NCBI GenBank assembly: GCA_029953675.1
Contig: JAMWBK010000006.1
Coordinates: 744,001-808,000, forward strand
DNA: 64,000 nt
Source of the DNA: Rhodosorus marinus
Taxonomy: Eukaryota; Rhodophyta; Stylonematophyceae; Stylonematales; Stylonemataceae
Direction: 5' to 3'
Each line of letters opens with the position of its first letter. Position 1 is the first letter of the stretch. Made by a program: the position numbers and the translations under genes. A model generated the notes under the pieces. The model saw only the letters and a program-made list of their open reading frames with translations. It was not told the DNA's origin and did no database searches. Below are positions 42,777-54,289 of the stretch, piece after piece.

Positions 42777-44854
42777 ATGGGAGCTGGGCATTTGGTCGAC
42801 CCCAATGGCCGGCTAGGGGCGTTGAGGCAAGATCCGGTTGTGATTGCGGCGATTGGGCCGAGGGGCTCTGCCAAGTCTTCCCTGTTGAATAGGATCTTCT
42901 CGTCCGGATTGAAGGAGTCGAGCTCGCGTTTAGAGCAAGCGACGCTTGGGGCGCAACTGGAGAGGTTTTATTTCGCGGACTCTGATGTGGCTCTGATCGA
43001 CGTCGAGGGGTTTGATTCGAGGTAGGAGGTGTCCGCGCTCGAACGCTTATTTGGGGAGCATTGAGTGCATTGGTTGCGTTACTTTCGTGATATCGAATCG
43101 TGATTCTGATTTCATCGTGCAATTTTTTTGAATATTAGTGACGAGAAGCGCTATAAGATTCAGGGAAGAGCAATGACCCTAACTCTGGCGGTCGCTGATG
43201 TCGTCATTTTGAACTGTCATCTGCATGACCTGTTCAGAGATGTAGCTGCCGTTTTCGCTCCCGTTGCAGCCGCAGTAACCGAGCTCAAGAAACTGGAGAA
43301 AGAGAAGTTAGTGCCACAACGGACTGCAAAGGCTCCGCTTCTTCTGTTGGCGAGAGATTTCGATGCTGGTATGCGGCCGTCGGCTGTGTTTTGCCTCAGC
43401 GGTCATGTTCGGAAACATCTAACCAACTCGTCTATCCGTTCTTCTAGATGAAGAATCTGCCGAAGAAGTGCTGAACGGTATCAAGAACGAAATGCCTGCT
43501 GAAGTATTGGAGGAGTTTGATGTGATGGTTAGTGCAGTAAGGAGCTTATTCGTCGAACCTGATCGGCACGACATGGACGCTTCAGAAATCCGAACAAAGT
43601 GTGTAAGCCTGGTGCAATCTGCGTCTGCGAATGTGAGAAGCAAGGATGTCATTCCACGAATCTGGAGTCGACTTTGTCAAGGTATGCTAACGCGCAGATT
43701 GTTTCGTAGCCTATGAGTTTGTCTTGTTCCATGTCCCCACAATATTCAAAATTGTTTCCGTATCGATCCCGTTGGTAGATGAAAACGATGTTCCGGACGA
43801 GGGAGAGCTTCAAGCAGCGTTCACCTGCGATGCCGCGTTTCAGAACTCCTGGAATAACCTGCAAGAGAGCATATCGAGTTGGACAGAGACAGTTGAGGGT
43901 GGAGCAATGTACAAGTTAGTATCCGAAACCATGACCTAGGACTCGAGTGACACCAGTGGAGACAATCGTATTTTCTTGATTTCCTAACCATACCCATTCT
44001 TGTTGCCGCAATCATTCTTGCAGTGACTTTGGCAAGATGTGTGACGAGTACGCAGCCGCGGCGCTGGAAAAATTTGACGAGGACAACAGCTCGCGTACCT
44101 CCTCGGCTGCCTTCAAACGAAAACGAGCGGAGCTCGTCGCTGCAATGAACAGATCTTTTGAGGATTTGGCGTCTAGGCAGTTCCGAATTCTTAGCGAGAC
44201 GGAGATGCAGAGCTTTGCGTCGAACCTCGAATCCATGTCTGTAAGCCTAAGTTTTCCAAACTTATTTTCTTGGATCGAGTTATGCAGGGTTCGCTGATTG
44301 TCTACTCTGCATCTGCAATGATTAGAGTGGACCAAACCCGAACATGGGGAAAGACATAAACGCGCTTTCAAAGGCTGCGAAGGCGAGCTTCGTCAAGAAG
44401 GCAGAGGCTCTGAAACCCAGGGGGTCAAGAGTTCGATATGACACTTATCAGAAGGAACTGTTTAACAACATCAAGACGCAAGCAAAGTCAAGGATGCAGT
44501 TTGCGCAGATGACGGGCTTGTACCATCCACCGAAGAGGTTGGTTGTCATGCAAAAGCAGCACTAGGAACTTTTTTTTAGCTTGCTGGTTCTTATGTACAC
44601 GGGTTGCGCTCTTCACTCTTTTGCGTTGTTTTAGGGAGCCCATTTCAATTGGATTCCACTACCTGCACCCCCATCCCTTTGGATTGGATTCGAAATCGGA
44701 GCACCTGAGCCTCAACGACAACGTGAAGTTCGACGTGGCAAGGGCTAGTGTTGCGGAAGACATAGGACAGCCGTTGCAGGGGCCGAAGGTCCGCCGCGAG
44801 AAGCAAGAATACGACGACGCTTTGAAAGCTTACGAAGTGGACTCAAAATTGTAA
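42777..44854 (+). CDS. Dynamin-superfamily (atlastin/Sey1/GBP-like) large GTPase, 497 aa
   Basis: Seven exons: 42777-43021, 43139-43368, 43448-43681, 43779-43914, 44024-44240, 44326-44537, 44635-44854, all with GT-AG introns and frame preserved, 497 codons. P-loop GPRGSAKSS at residues 27-35, switch II DVEGFDSS near residue 78, and RDFDAD as the RD-type G4 motif, as in atlastin and RHD3/Sey1. TLAVADVVILNCHLHD corresponds to the LA-x-SD-x-x-x-x-N helix of that group. After the G domain the protein is helical and charged. No transmembrane hairpin is seen, so membrane fusion as in atlastin is doubtful. The P-loop has Ala instead of the second Gly (A-K-S). Precise subfamily unknown. Confidence 0.8.
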
Positions 44855-45110
44855 AACCAAATCTGCCGCCTCTCTGGAAGTTTGTGGCCAATTCGGGAAA
44901 CTCGGGCCCGGTCCCTGCAGCAGCCGGGAAAAAGGTTCTGTAAGGCGGGGGTGTTATTCCTTGGTCTTGGGTGAGTGCACCTTAGTGAAACTGTTCATGG
45001 CAAGCTTGGCTGCTATGCAGACGCGTTTTAAGAACTTTACGCGAAGAAACAAAACACTTTTTGCAAGTTGGAAGATGCGGGGGCGGCGAGCAGGTTACCA
45101 CTTCCGTCAG
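44855..45110. other. Short convergent spacer
   Basis: The GTPase and ALKBH8-like genes end towards each other, 256 bp apart. No gene. Confidence 0.6.
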
Positions 45111-46579
45111 TTACGCCGTTGCTTCAAAAATTACACACCAGTTGGACTTGTCGAAAAAAGAATCCACAGCTCTCGCTCCAGGTACGGAGTTCACGAGGGT
45201 CTCCAATTCACCCTCCTGAAATAGGTGATAGTACCTCTTGTAAACCTGGAAACTATCATCTGGCGTCGTCTTGCTCACGGAGCATGGATCTTGTTCATGT
45301 TGCCTCTGGGTTCTGTGGCTGGGCAGGTGCCATGGAACGAAGAAATCATTGCCATCTATCTTTTCCCACTTTGCTATAGTTTTAGCAGGTTTTTCCTGTT
45401 CCATCGCCCACGCCGTGATCAGTGCACGACCACCGCGACGGAGCACACGAGCGATCTCGGCGATAAGGCGCTTCCGTCTTTCCACGGATGAGATATGATG
45501 CACGACAGCTATGCAGATGGCTGCATCACAACTGGAATCTCTGTACGGACAGTTCAATCCGTCGGCAGCCAGCGCATCGAAGCTTTTCTCCACGCAGACA
45601 TTCACAAGACCTACCGAGAGATCACTGGCGAGGAACATGCAGTCTTTACGTGTTGAAAGGTACTTTCCATTACCGCAGCCGACGTCGGCTATGACGCTGC
45701 CCTTGTCAATTCTGTGTCACATTTGCGAAACCGTAATAAAGAAAGAGAAGCAAGCTTGAGATTCTCGCCAAGCGGGCAGGGTGAAAACATGTGCGGGGCT
45801 GGTGGACGTCTTTCTTACGAGTTGAGAAAATCCACAACCTTTGGCCATCGAGAGAACCTTGTGGAGCTGAAATGCGGTGCGATAGCGTCGTACATTCTTC
45901 GCACATATTCATCCTCGACGCCTGGCAGAATTTTGAGCTGCTCGTTCTTTCGAGTGTCACATTCATCCGGCCAGTCACAAATGCAAGGGTTAACTTGGAT
46001 TCTTCGAAACGTGAAGCTCACTCGTCGTGTTGGTCTCGGCACCGCGCGTCCTTCTTCGAGCGGATCAGTCTTTCGGTGCGGAATGTAGTGTCTCCACGCA
46101 TACCGGGCTTCACTAGCGAGGATCAGGACGCTTCTTCTCGGAAGCAGCAGTGCCTGCTTTTCATGCCCTCTCCTAAACTCCATAACCGTATGTCCAGCCA
46201 GTGACACAGAAGCCAAAACGTTTGTAAACATTGAATGTGTGTCAACATGAGGACTCAGCCCCACGCCAGGAACGTATTCGTTCACAGTCAACTGATCAAA
46301 CTCCTGTCCCACATCGTCCAACGCCTTCAGCCTCGATACAATCGGCTCTACAAAACGAGGTAGAGGACCGATCTTCTCCCGAGGATTCACGCCACGCACC
46401 TTGTAGTCGAAGGCATATCCATGATGCTGTACTCTCCGCTTCGACAGATTCTCCCACCCCTTGCCATCAACAGCTCGAAGAAGGGTTTGCTCCTCCGCTT
46501 CAGTCAAAAATCCTTCTAGAAGAATCAGCCCACGGATTCCAGTCTCCACTCCCTTACGTTTGATCACCGACTCGCTCAT
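45111..46579 (-). CDS. ALKBH8: ALKBH8-type fused AlkB dioxygenase / TRM9 tRNA methyltransferase, 453 aa
   Basis: Modifies wobble uridines in tRNA anticodons: the methyltransferase forms mcm5U and the AlkB domain hydroxylates it. Two exons, 45819-46579 and 45711-45111, with a 107-nt GT-AG intron. AlkB domain: NEYVPGVGLSPHVDTHSMF (Fe-binding H-x-D), distal His in WRHYIPH, and 2-oxoglutarate Arg in RRVSFTFR. A short Cys-rich link, CICDWPDEC, matches ALKBH8. Methyltransferase: MYDAIAPHFSSTRFSRWP, SAM motif I VIADVGCGNGKYL, CIAVVHHI, VLRRGGRALITAWAMEQE and the C-terminal NWCVIFEA. The RRM that precedes AlkB in animal ALKBH8 is absent. Confidence 0.93.
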
Positions 46580-46849
46580 CTATACAAAGAAAAAATCTCC
46601 AAGAGCAGCCGGGTCATCCACCCTACCGCCTCCAACTCAGTGTCCCAACTGCCCCTTCCGTCCTTACGGCCATCTGAAGACGCCGCACACTCAAAATTAC
46701 TGAGACTGATGAGGAGGGTGAAGATCCCTGATACTCCTCGTAATGAATTCGATGGTTGGTACCCCTCTGCTCTCTTTGTCCCACACTTCGCCGCTGGACT
46801 GCCGACCAGGCGGCCCGAGCCGGCTTGATCATCGTCACAGATCTGGATG

Positions 46850-47465
46850 AAGACGATGGAGAAGTGTGGACGAGCATGACTGAGAACGGCATCACTGGTG
46901 CAAGCAAACGCAAGATGCAAAAACAAGGATAGAAGACAACCGTCTTGGATGGAGTTGTGAAGAAGCGTCCATTTCAAGATCCAGCCAGACTGCAAATGCG
47001 GTTAGCTAGACCGGTGCTCGAGGACGACCGTTTTGTTCCTAAAGTCACAGAAACGTATGTGGATGACGCGTCGCTGGAAACGAACGCGCCCAGCAGCGTC
47101 CCTCTTAGATAGCGGAATGGACGTATATCAGTAGAATCCGTTTCCGTTTCATTGGTTCCTGACAGACCATCTGAAGTCACGCATTCATGCGATCGGGGTA
47201 AGAACGGATGAAGATGGTCGAGCAGTATAAGGACTTGGACAGAACAAATAGGACTAATACCAGTCGCTTCAAAGAAGTGCACCCCGTGTTTCCATGGAGA
47301 GGCTTAAGACACCCTTGCCACATGTCACTCTCGCTGAATTGCTCCCATCGTAGAGAAGGACGCATCGAAGAAGATCGAGCTGTAGCTGAGGAGCAGGCAA
47401 AAAAGGTAAACAAAAACTGCGCAGCGCTAAAAGCCAATTTCGCTTCCATGGCTCTCGACGATTAG
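46850..47465 (+). CDS. Possible spliced gene of unknown function
   Basis: Not recognised. Several stretches have coding character between plausible splice sites: DLDEDDGEVWTSMTENG after an acceptor at about 46836, then KKRPFQDPARLQMRLARPVL and TYVDDASLETNAPSS (46950-47105), then a last exon from about 47352 (EGRIEEDRAVAEEQAKKVNK) with stop at 47463. Charged, lysine/glutamate-rich, suggesting a nuclear or nucleolar protein, but frames cannot be joined with confidence. May be a real gene with five or so exons, or a decayed one. Confidence 0.35.
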
Positions 47466-47651
47466 GACGAACGAAAGGGGGGCCGTGATGATCTATCTCA
47501 AGCCCGACCGCCTTCGATCTTAACGTTTTTGTTTGATGTTGTTTCGCAGGTACTGATTTCAGTCTGCTGAAGCCTCAAGATCGGGTTTGGGCGGAGAGGA
47601 ATTGCAGAAGAACTAGCTTTGTTTTTCAGGGAGACGTAACCCGGTGAAAAC

Positions 47652-48230
47652 ATGTCTGGGAACAAGACAAAGCCGATGTATGGTGAAGACGTCGAGATGT
47701 TCATTGAAAACGTATCTGATAAAGTGCTTCGCGAAGACTGCCGAGAAATTCACAAACTGATGCAGAATGTGAGCAAGGAGGAGGCGATCTTGTGGGGTAG
47801 CAAGGAGGGTCAAGCGCTTTGGGGTAGCGCGATTGTCGGTTTCGGGATTTACGAATATACTTACCGTTCTGGTAGGAGCGGTGAATGGATGAGGCTTGGC
47901 TATTCACCTCGAAAGAATGGCCTATCGGTTTACCTCGGATGCGGGCTTCCGCCGGGCGTCGACGAGGAGGTGAAAGCGCTAGGCAAGTGCAAGTCCGGAC
48001 GCTCGTGTATTAGCATCAGAAGGCTTTCGGACATCGATTTGAACGTACTCGAGACAATACTACGCAAATCCTGGCATGCGAATGACCAGATTATAGAAAA
48101 TATGAACAAGCGCCCAAGCAAAGAGCAGAAGAACTCGAAGAAGCAGGCTGGGCCTGTGTCGCTGAAAGTTGGGAAGAGAGCGGCGAACAAACAGGACACC
48201 ACCTCCAAGAAGAAAAAGCGCAGGACTTGA
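47652..48230 (+). CDS. DUF1801 (YdhG-like) domain protein with basic tail, 192 aa, intronless
   Basis: Single exon from ATG 47652. Residues about 8-145 fit DUF1801: ILWGSKEGQALWGSAIVGFG, then WMRLGYSPRKNGLSVYLGCG and SGRSCISIRRLSDIDLNVLE. The family is mainly bacterial, small and without established function; some members resemble iron chaperone frataxin-like folds. The last 45 residues are lysine-rich (KKKKRRT end) and look like a nuclear localisation tail added to the domain. Lack of introns among intron-containing neighbours is notable. Function not assigned. Confidence 0.8.
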   Translation: MSGNKTKPMYGEDVEMFIENVSDKVLREDCREIHKLMQNVSKEEAILWGSKEGQALWGSAIVGFGIYEYTYRSGRSGEWMRLGYSPRKNGLSVYLGCGLPPGVDEEVKALGKCKSGRSCISIRRLSDIDLNVLETILRKSWHANDQIIENMNKRPSKEQKNSKKQAGPVSLKVGKRAANKQDTTSKKKKRRT

Positions 48231-48781
48231 AACGTCCGTCTACCACTCAAATGACCATCGCTCTTTACTGCATTTGCCCTTGGAATCAGTGGGTTTTTCC
48301 GAATCTGCAGCAAAGAACCCCAGAGTCGAGAAAAGCGCGAGACGAAAATGTACGGACAATGGTCCGTCCTCAGCGGTCTGATTCTCAGCACAAGTTTCGT
48401 ATGTGCAGTCTATATTTATGCCCATCGTTTGGAACACCGAAAACAATAGCCTGAAAGTGTGTGCTCTGCACGAAACCAGTTCTTTCCACCAAGGAAGCTT
48501 GACAAGAACCTAACGGGTGCTGAGACAACCATTGAACTGATTGCGAGTCCGGCATCTCGAAACCAAAGCCTTTCCGTGGCTGTTTCGTTTCGACAACAAG
48601 TCTCAAGTTCTCACCAGCTTTCGTTCACATATACACCTCTCCTGGCGATCCAACTTCCGAGCTCTTTCGGATACCCAGACCCAGAGCAGAGCGGTAATAG
48701 ATGGTTGCAGAGAGTTGACCTTGGGCGAGGCTCTTCCATCGAACCAAACACCCGAGCAAGCAAATCTTCGGAAGAAATTCC
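48231..48781. other. Spacer between convergent genes
   Basis: No domain match. Short open frames on both strands overlap each other and are taken as chance. Confidence 0.45.
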
Positions 48782-50634
48782 TCACCGCCTCGGTGTACCT
48801 CCTTCGTCGTCAGTATCGTACCGATGCGGGTTGTCCAGGAACAGAGTGCCCTTCTGGCGGATGACCTCCTTACTCAGTGAAGGTGGATTGGAGGACTGCG
48901 AAGAGATCGACCGGCCGGACTCGGCAAGCTTTGACATCTTGCTACGTTCGGTGGGCGGAATGCTCATTTTGCCTGGAAACGGGCGTGTGCGTTCGGATGG
49001 CAGTTCCTTCTGAAAGCGTCCAGATGTTGTGCGGCTGCCATTCGGAGCTATTTTGATCGGATCCTGTGCATGTATCGCGTCCGCCAGATCCTCTTTTGTG
49101 GGCATCGCCTCATTTTCATCACCAGCAGTGTAGGCGCTTGGCTCCTTTGCGTTGAACTTGCGCAACGCATAACTTGGTAGAATGCTGTTTGAACCGTACT
49201 TGGCACGAAGTCTTTGCAGACTCCCGGCGGCACCTCTTGACGAGAGGCTTGAGAAAGTCGATGGTACGTTGGGGATGTGCCAAAAGTAGGTGATAACCAC
49301 CAAAGCCGGGACCAATTCCCACACGGTCAACATCAAGGACGCCTGAAAAGGATGTGATCGAAACGCATCCACCAGTCCATCGCCTTCCAAAATTCCGTAC
49401 TCCATCATCCCGAAGGCAGCCTAAACCAAAACCCCGGTTTAGAACCAGTCATTTCAGAACCAAGCTGTGGAGACCGAATAGGGTTTCCCATTCTTGTGAG
49501 CGCGACATACCGCGAGATCTGAAAACGCTCTAAGAAGGAAGCAAAAGATTAAGAGCGTACAGATCATGACCATCTTGTTGGCCACGTCATATTTCTTCAC
49601 GTTCTCTCCACCAGGTTGCAGAAGTGCAGGACCTTGGAAGTGGTCGTGGTCGTACAGGTGATAGCTGTAGTAGAGCAGAATTGCTGAAAGCGCCAGGAAG
49701 ACAATTCCGGCATGCAGAATATGAATTCGCCGGATGACGCTGATATCGAAGACGCTAACTGTCATGGAGTAAACTACAAAGTGCACAAAACGAACAAGAC
49801 CATTAGACAAACTTCCGCTTCCGAAAAGGGTTGTACCGCCGGGACAAGCAACGGCGAAATGAGGATTGAACTATGATCCATTAGACCGTTATGACTGTGT
49901 GCGTCGTGCGCATGTTTTTGACTTCAACGTACAAAGCGTTAGGAGAGTGGAAAACAGCACTGCAGCGAGGATTCCACTTTGCCAGTATATCCTGTGGGGT
50001 TATAGAGGATTTCTTAGTTGTCAAGGTCAACTTCAGAATTTTCATTCCATCTCCGCAGAGCACCTTGTTTTTTCCCAATCGCCCCGTTCGACTAGGTAAG
50101 CGCAAAACATTGAGAGGAGGAGAAACGTAGCTAGTTCGAGGGATACCGGAAGCCACTGGAAAAAGTAGGAAGCACCTGTAGGCCTTAATTTCCAGAGGGT
50201 GACACAAGGAAGAGAAAGGGTGAGCTGGAGTGATTAAAATCTACACATTGACAAGGTCGATTTGGCAGGAGACTGCTTACTCGTAGTTGAACAGGAAAAC
50301 ACATGATCGAATCGCGGACCAGGAAAACGTGAGCACCAAAAACCCTTTTGCGGAAAACAAAAAGGCCAGTGAAAAAGGAAAACCCGCAAGAGGCAGGAAG
50401 AGACACCAGAAGGAAAGGAAAATAGAAGGTCAGAAGCCATAGCACAATTGCACGAACAAGAATCCTAGACTGCTATATTATTCGGTTGAATTATTCCTCA
50501 CCAGACTGGAATGATAACAGATTATGCCTGTACAAGCAGATCCGGATGATTTGGCTGAATACAGCGATCGCCAACGCAAAGTACAGAACACCCACCACCC
50601 TAGCCGCATGGCTAGCCTCCACAAGACCACTCAT
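48782..50634 (-). CDS. TOM1/THH1-like multipass membrane protein with long C-terminal tail
   Basis: In plants the family (DUF1084) contains tonoplast seven-helix proteins. Start taken at ATG 50634; the frame opens earlier only with TTG. Exon 1: GVLYFALAIAVFSQIIRICL, like the first family helix. 49975-50000 holds a further segment (SGILAAVLFSTLLTLCTL). The 49810-49454 exon has RIHILHAGIVFLALSAILLY, a charged loop with YDVANKMVMICTLLIFCFLL, and the 3' exon from about 49405 gives DGLVDAFRSHPFQASLMLTV and ELVPALVVITYFW, matching the family's last helix. About 165 hydrophilic residues follow, unlike short plant tails. Exons at 50120-50440 are uncertain. Confidence 0.65.
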
Positions 50635-52540
50635 CACTACCCCTGAAAACCACACAAACTTAACACAACACAACTGAACCTCCCACTATAAAACTCCTCA
50701 ATCACTGGCCGTTTTAGTCACTAGAAGACCACCATCGTTGTCCAGTCTTCCATTCAAACCTCTCTCAAATCCAACAATCCACTCCACGTTCCCATCCAAC
50801 CTATGAATCTCACTACACCAGAGAACCCTCCCCGCCCGCTCCTGGTCCACCGACTACCCAAAGCCTCGCCTGCCTTTAGCGAACAGGTCTACTAGACGTA
50901 CAACTTTTGTCGACGAGTCTCAGACAGGTCCAAATCTCCTTTCCCAAACTCTGCCTTCAACAGCTTCATACCCGTTCCTCACTTCCGCCTTCCCCAATTC
51001 TCCCTCACGCATCCGTTTCAGTAAACAAAATACTTCAGCGTCTTCCTCTTCCACGCCAAGTTCCGATTCTAGAAAAGCCGCCCTCCCTTTTAGGTACAAA
51101 TAGTCTCCAACGCGTTTCAGAGATTCAACAAACAGAGATTTCTCCCAACTCCAACCTTCTCTCCTCAATCAGGTTTTCCTGACTCAGGTCATTCCCCCCA
51201 CTCAAATCTGCTCACTTCCGTTTTCACTCAGATTATATCACAGCAGCCTCCTCTTAAACACCAAATCCCGACTCCCCCTTTCTAGCGAAGTGCCAAAGCC
51301 TCCACAGACTCTCTAACTAGCTCGACCAAGAGGAATCCTCTCGACTAGATAGTCGATCTCCACAACAGCATCAAGCATCGTTCGCTAAACAAGTGGTTCT
51401 AGTCTCTCTCTCATTCTCTGTCACCCTCTCTTTGAACCAAAGTTGTCGAACTACTTTCGAGCTAGCAATTCGATCAACGATGACGTGGACAGCCTCGACA
51501 ATGGCACATGTCCCCAAGGATTTTGTCTTATCACTTCCCCAAAGCGTGAATGGCTTCAGACCCCTTGCACATGCGCCTCTCGGAATGTTGCAAAGAAACT
51601 TGGGAGGTCAAAAGGGTCAGATCGATACCTCCTGGCTTCAGGACGTCTACACAAACCAAACCGTTGACTTTTACTGACAAAACCAAAACCATGCCCTGCG
51701 TTCGCTTGCTGATTAATCCAGTTGGCCACGGCGTTGACCACCAGCTATCCTCAAAACTATCGTTAGATCCACGTTTTATCGTGTACCCGACTCAAAACCT
51801 GCCTTACCGGCAAGATGTAGCACCTGGTCGTGATTAGTACAGCACGACTGTCTCTAGCAATCAAGTGGTTGGAGAATCTACCACTTGGTTGCCTAGTATA
51901 GCAGGTTTGAGTAGAGAGTGCACCGTAGCTGAACTAAGGATGCTCGATTTTGCAGAAAAGATTTTAATCTGAAGCTACTTAATCTTCACTCCGGGCTGAG
52001 TGTTTGCTTCCAAGCGTCTTGAAACACACAACTACCAGAGGTTGAACAGGCGCTAAGCTCTAGGTTCCTGCAATGCCATTCGTACTCAGTTCACAAAGCT
52101 TTGCCAATGGCCGCAGATATCCGAAGTCCTCTTAGTCATCCAAATATACACAGTGGACTTTGTTGAACCCTTCATAGTCGGTGGAATGGAGCAGGCGCCA
52201 AGTTTCATACACAATGGTATCAAGAGAATCCAACAGTCGCAAGCCTGCGCTACCTTTGAGCTCTATTCCACACCCAATACAATCGGTTCAATGGCCCAAG
52301 GGTGTGCGGGTCACATGAGAGCTCCGGTATCCTAGCTCGGTGCACTCGTCTGTACAAATAAACACTGTTTAAAACCCCACGATTCTCCTATCGTTCAATG
52401 TCAGATCTTTTCATGGGGGGGCCTATTCCCTTTAGCTGTTCTGAACTAGTTCGCAGCCAACCTGCAGACAAGGATCTCACGACGTCACGAGCATGAGAAC
52501 TGAGAGCGGGCACTTCGAGAACTTGCAAGGCTAGCCGATC
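50635..52540. other. Intergenic, no recognised gene
   Basis: 50680-51420 is C/T-rich with open frames typical of such composition. 51393-51840 has overlapping open frames without a domain; the frame with CPQGFC is open for 74 codons but begins with TTG. 51842-51900 contains CAAGTGGTTGGAGAATCTACCACTTGGTTG, a small inverted repeat. Confidence 0.4.
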
Positions 52541-54000
52541 CTATCTGCTAGGGCTGGTTGGCCGCCGTGGTGACGTTCTCCCGTCATCGTCCGATCTATT
52601 CTCGGTGTCTAAGAGCCTCTGCATTTCCAAACCAGAATGACTCAACTTGTTCTCAGTCCCTAGATCTCCTTCCGAGTCAGAGGCCTGTCCCTCTGATCCA
52701 GGCGATCCTGGACGAATCCTCCCACCCCTAGGTCCAGTCTCCTCTGCCGCTTGTTCAACCTTGACAGGGCCAAAGAAAGAGGGTGAGAAAAATGTTTTGC
52801 TGCGGCGAAGACTCTTGGTGATAATTTCCCCCAGGGAGGCGTACATCTGAGCCTTCTTGCCGGAGATCGTCGTCGTCAAAGTCATGCTCAAAATCGACCT
52901 CCTCGCTCGTCCGCGAGACCTTCCTTCTGCGCTTGACTCTAGGCTTTTCCTCGGCTTCCTGCAAAATTGCATTTTCAATAGTTGCTACAGGCGGTTTCTT
53001 CTCCACTTCAGCCGGCATGGATCCCATCATAAGCTCAGACTTCATCTAAATCGCGGGGAAGTATGGGAGCGGGTTCAGGTCCGAGTCGCAAAACGGGCGA
53101 AGATGGAGAGCGATAGGAGTAACCACTGTACCTGTGACTCTAGAAGCTTGTTTTCGATCGCGTTCAATCTGTTCTGCTGACGATCCACAATCTTCTTCTG
53201 TCTGGCCTCCACTTCCTCGAGCGTCTGCGTATAATTCTTTCTGTTCCTGAAACGGTAAAGTGACCGGTTTCCCAAGGGTACTAGGTCTACCGTATCGTCA
53301 TCGTTGAGGAGAAGAAACGCGTGCTGCAGGGTGTTTTGATCTCCCGCCCTTTCAAAACTCCCAGTAAGTACCCGCGTCTCCACGAGGGGTGTTGTATCTG
53401 GTCCCATTTTCTCGTCTACCATCTCCAGGTTCCAATCGCGCAAGTACCTCGGATACATCCTGCGAAAGTGGGAAGCGTTGAGAGCACTCGAGTTAGAATT
53501 CAGGTAACAGCCGAGTTCTGTCGAGTTCCCCTACATGGCATCCATACTTTCTTCTAAAGGTATCCTTCTTCGGTTTGTTGGGCCGAATCACTCTTTTCCC
53601 ACTGAAGTCTTTGAGAATACTATTCTGATTTACGTCCGCATCACGCTCCTCAGCTTTTCTGTTCTGAGTCCGTTTGTGGACGGTTCTTTCACCATCGCGA
53701 TAAATCCTGACCTCCTTCTAAAAACATTGTACAAAAGGGGAAGAAACGTAATCAGAAACACGCAAATCAAGGGAAGAAAGAAAAGTAACATCTATCCGTC
53801 AAAACCCATACCGGCTTCTTCAAATCCGGAGCTTCCGACTGAAATCTCGCCACGACGTAGTCTCGATTCGTCTCCAGATTACTCAACCTAAGCTTGTAAT
53901 CCCTAAAATCCGGAACTTCGGTTTCAATCAGGTCGTTCAGATCATCATCACCCAGGCTTATATCGTCATCCACATATCCCATCTCCTCATCGTCCCCCAT
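52541..54000 (-). CDS. TFIIF alpha subunit (RAP74-like) of RNA polymerase II machinery
   Basis: Start ATG 54000 (MGDDEEMGYVDDD). Early segment YKLRLSNLETNRDYVVARFQ matches the N-terminal beta strands of TFIIF-alpha, with APDLKKPVW corresponding to the plant LPDFSKKK region. An exon at about 53545-53715 gives EVRIYRDGERTV and FRRKYG. The exon at 53458-53130 has QHAFLLLNDDDTVDLVPLGN, then LYRFRNRKNYTQTLEEVEAR, matching the W/Y-x-F ... LTLEEAEE signature. Downstream exons are acidic and basic by turns, with KRRRKVSRTSEEVDF and a Pro/Ser-rich end. The exact junction around 52880-52920, where the frame changes, is unresolved. The winged-helix C-terminal domain of animal RAP74 is not evident. Confidence 0.68.
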
Positions 54001-54289
54001 CCTTGCTATTCGCCAAGAGTTCCTTCTACCCAATCGGAAACAAAAAAAGAAATTCCGGCTGTTTCTATCCCTCTTCTCGAAAATCAACACTAAAATTCCC
54101 GCTTCTTATCCTCACAAAACACCAAGTTAAATCCACACCACCACGCTTCGACAACGCCCACGAGTCAAAAGCACTGCCCCTCCCCTTCCCTTCCCTTCCC
54201 TTCACCTCACCCGCCCTCACAACCCGGACCCCTTCCCCTACCTAAATCATTGAACATCAAAACTATTCTATTCTCCTTCAAAACTGAAT

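Noticed and set aside
45714-46563. Plus-strand frames of 110-137 codons across the ALKBH8-like gene
   Set aside because: Shadows of the AlkB exon on the opposite strand.
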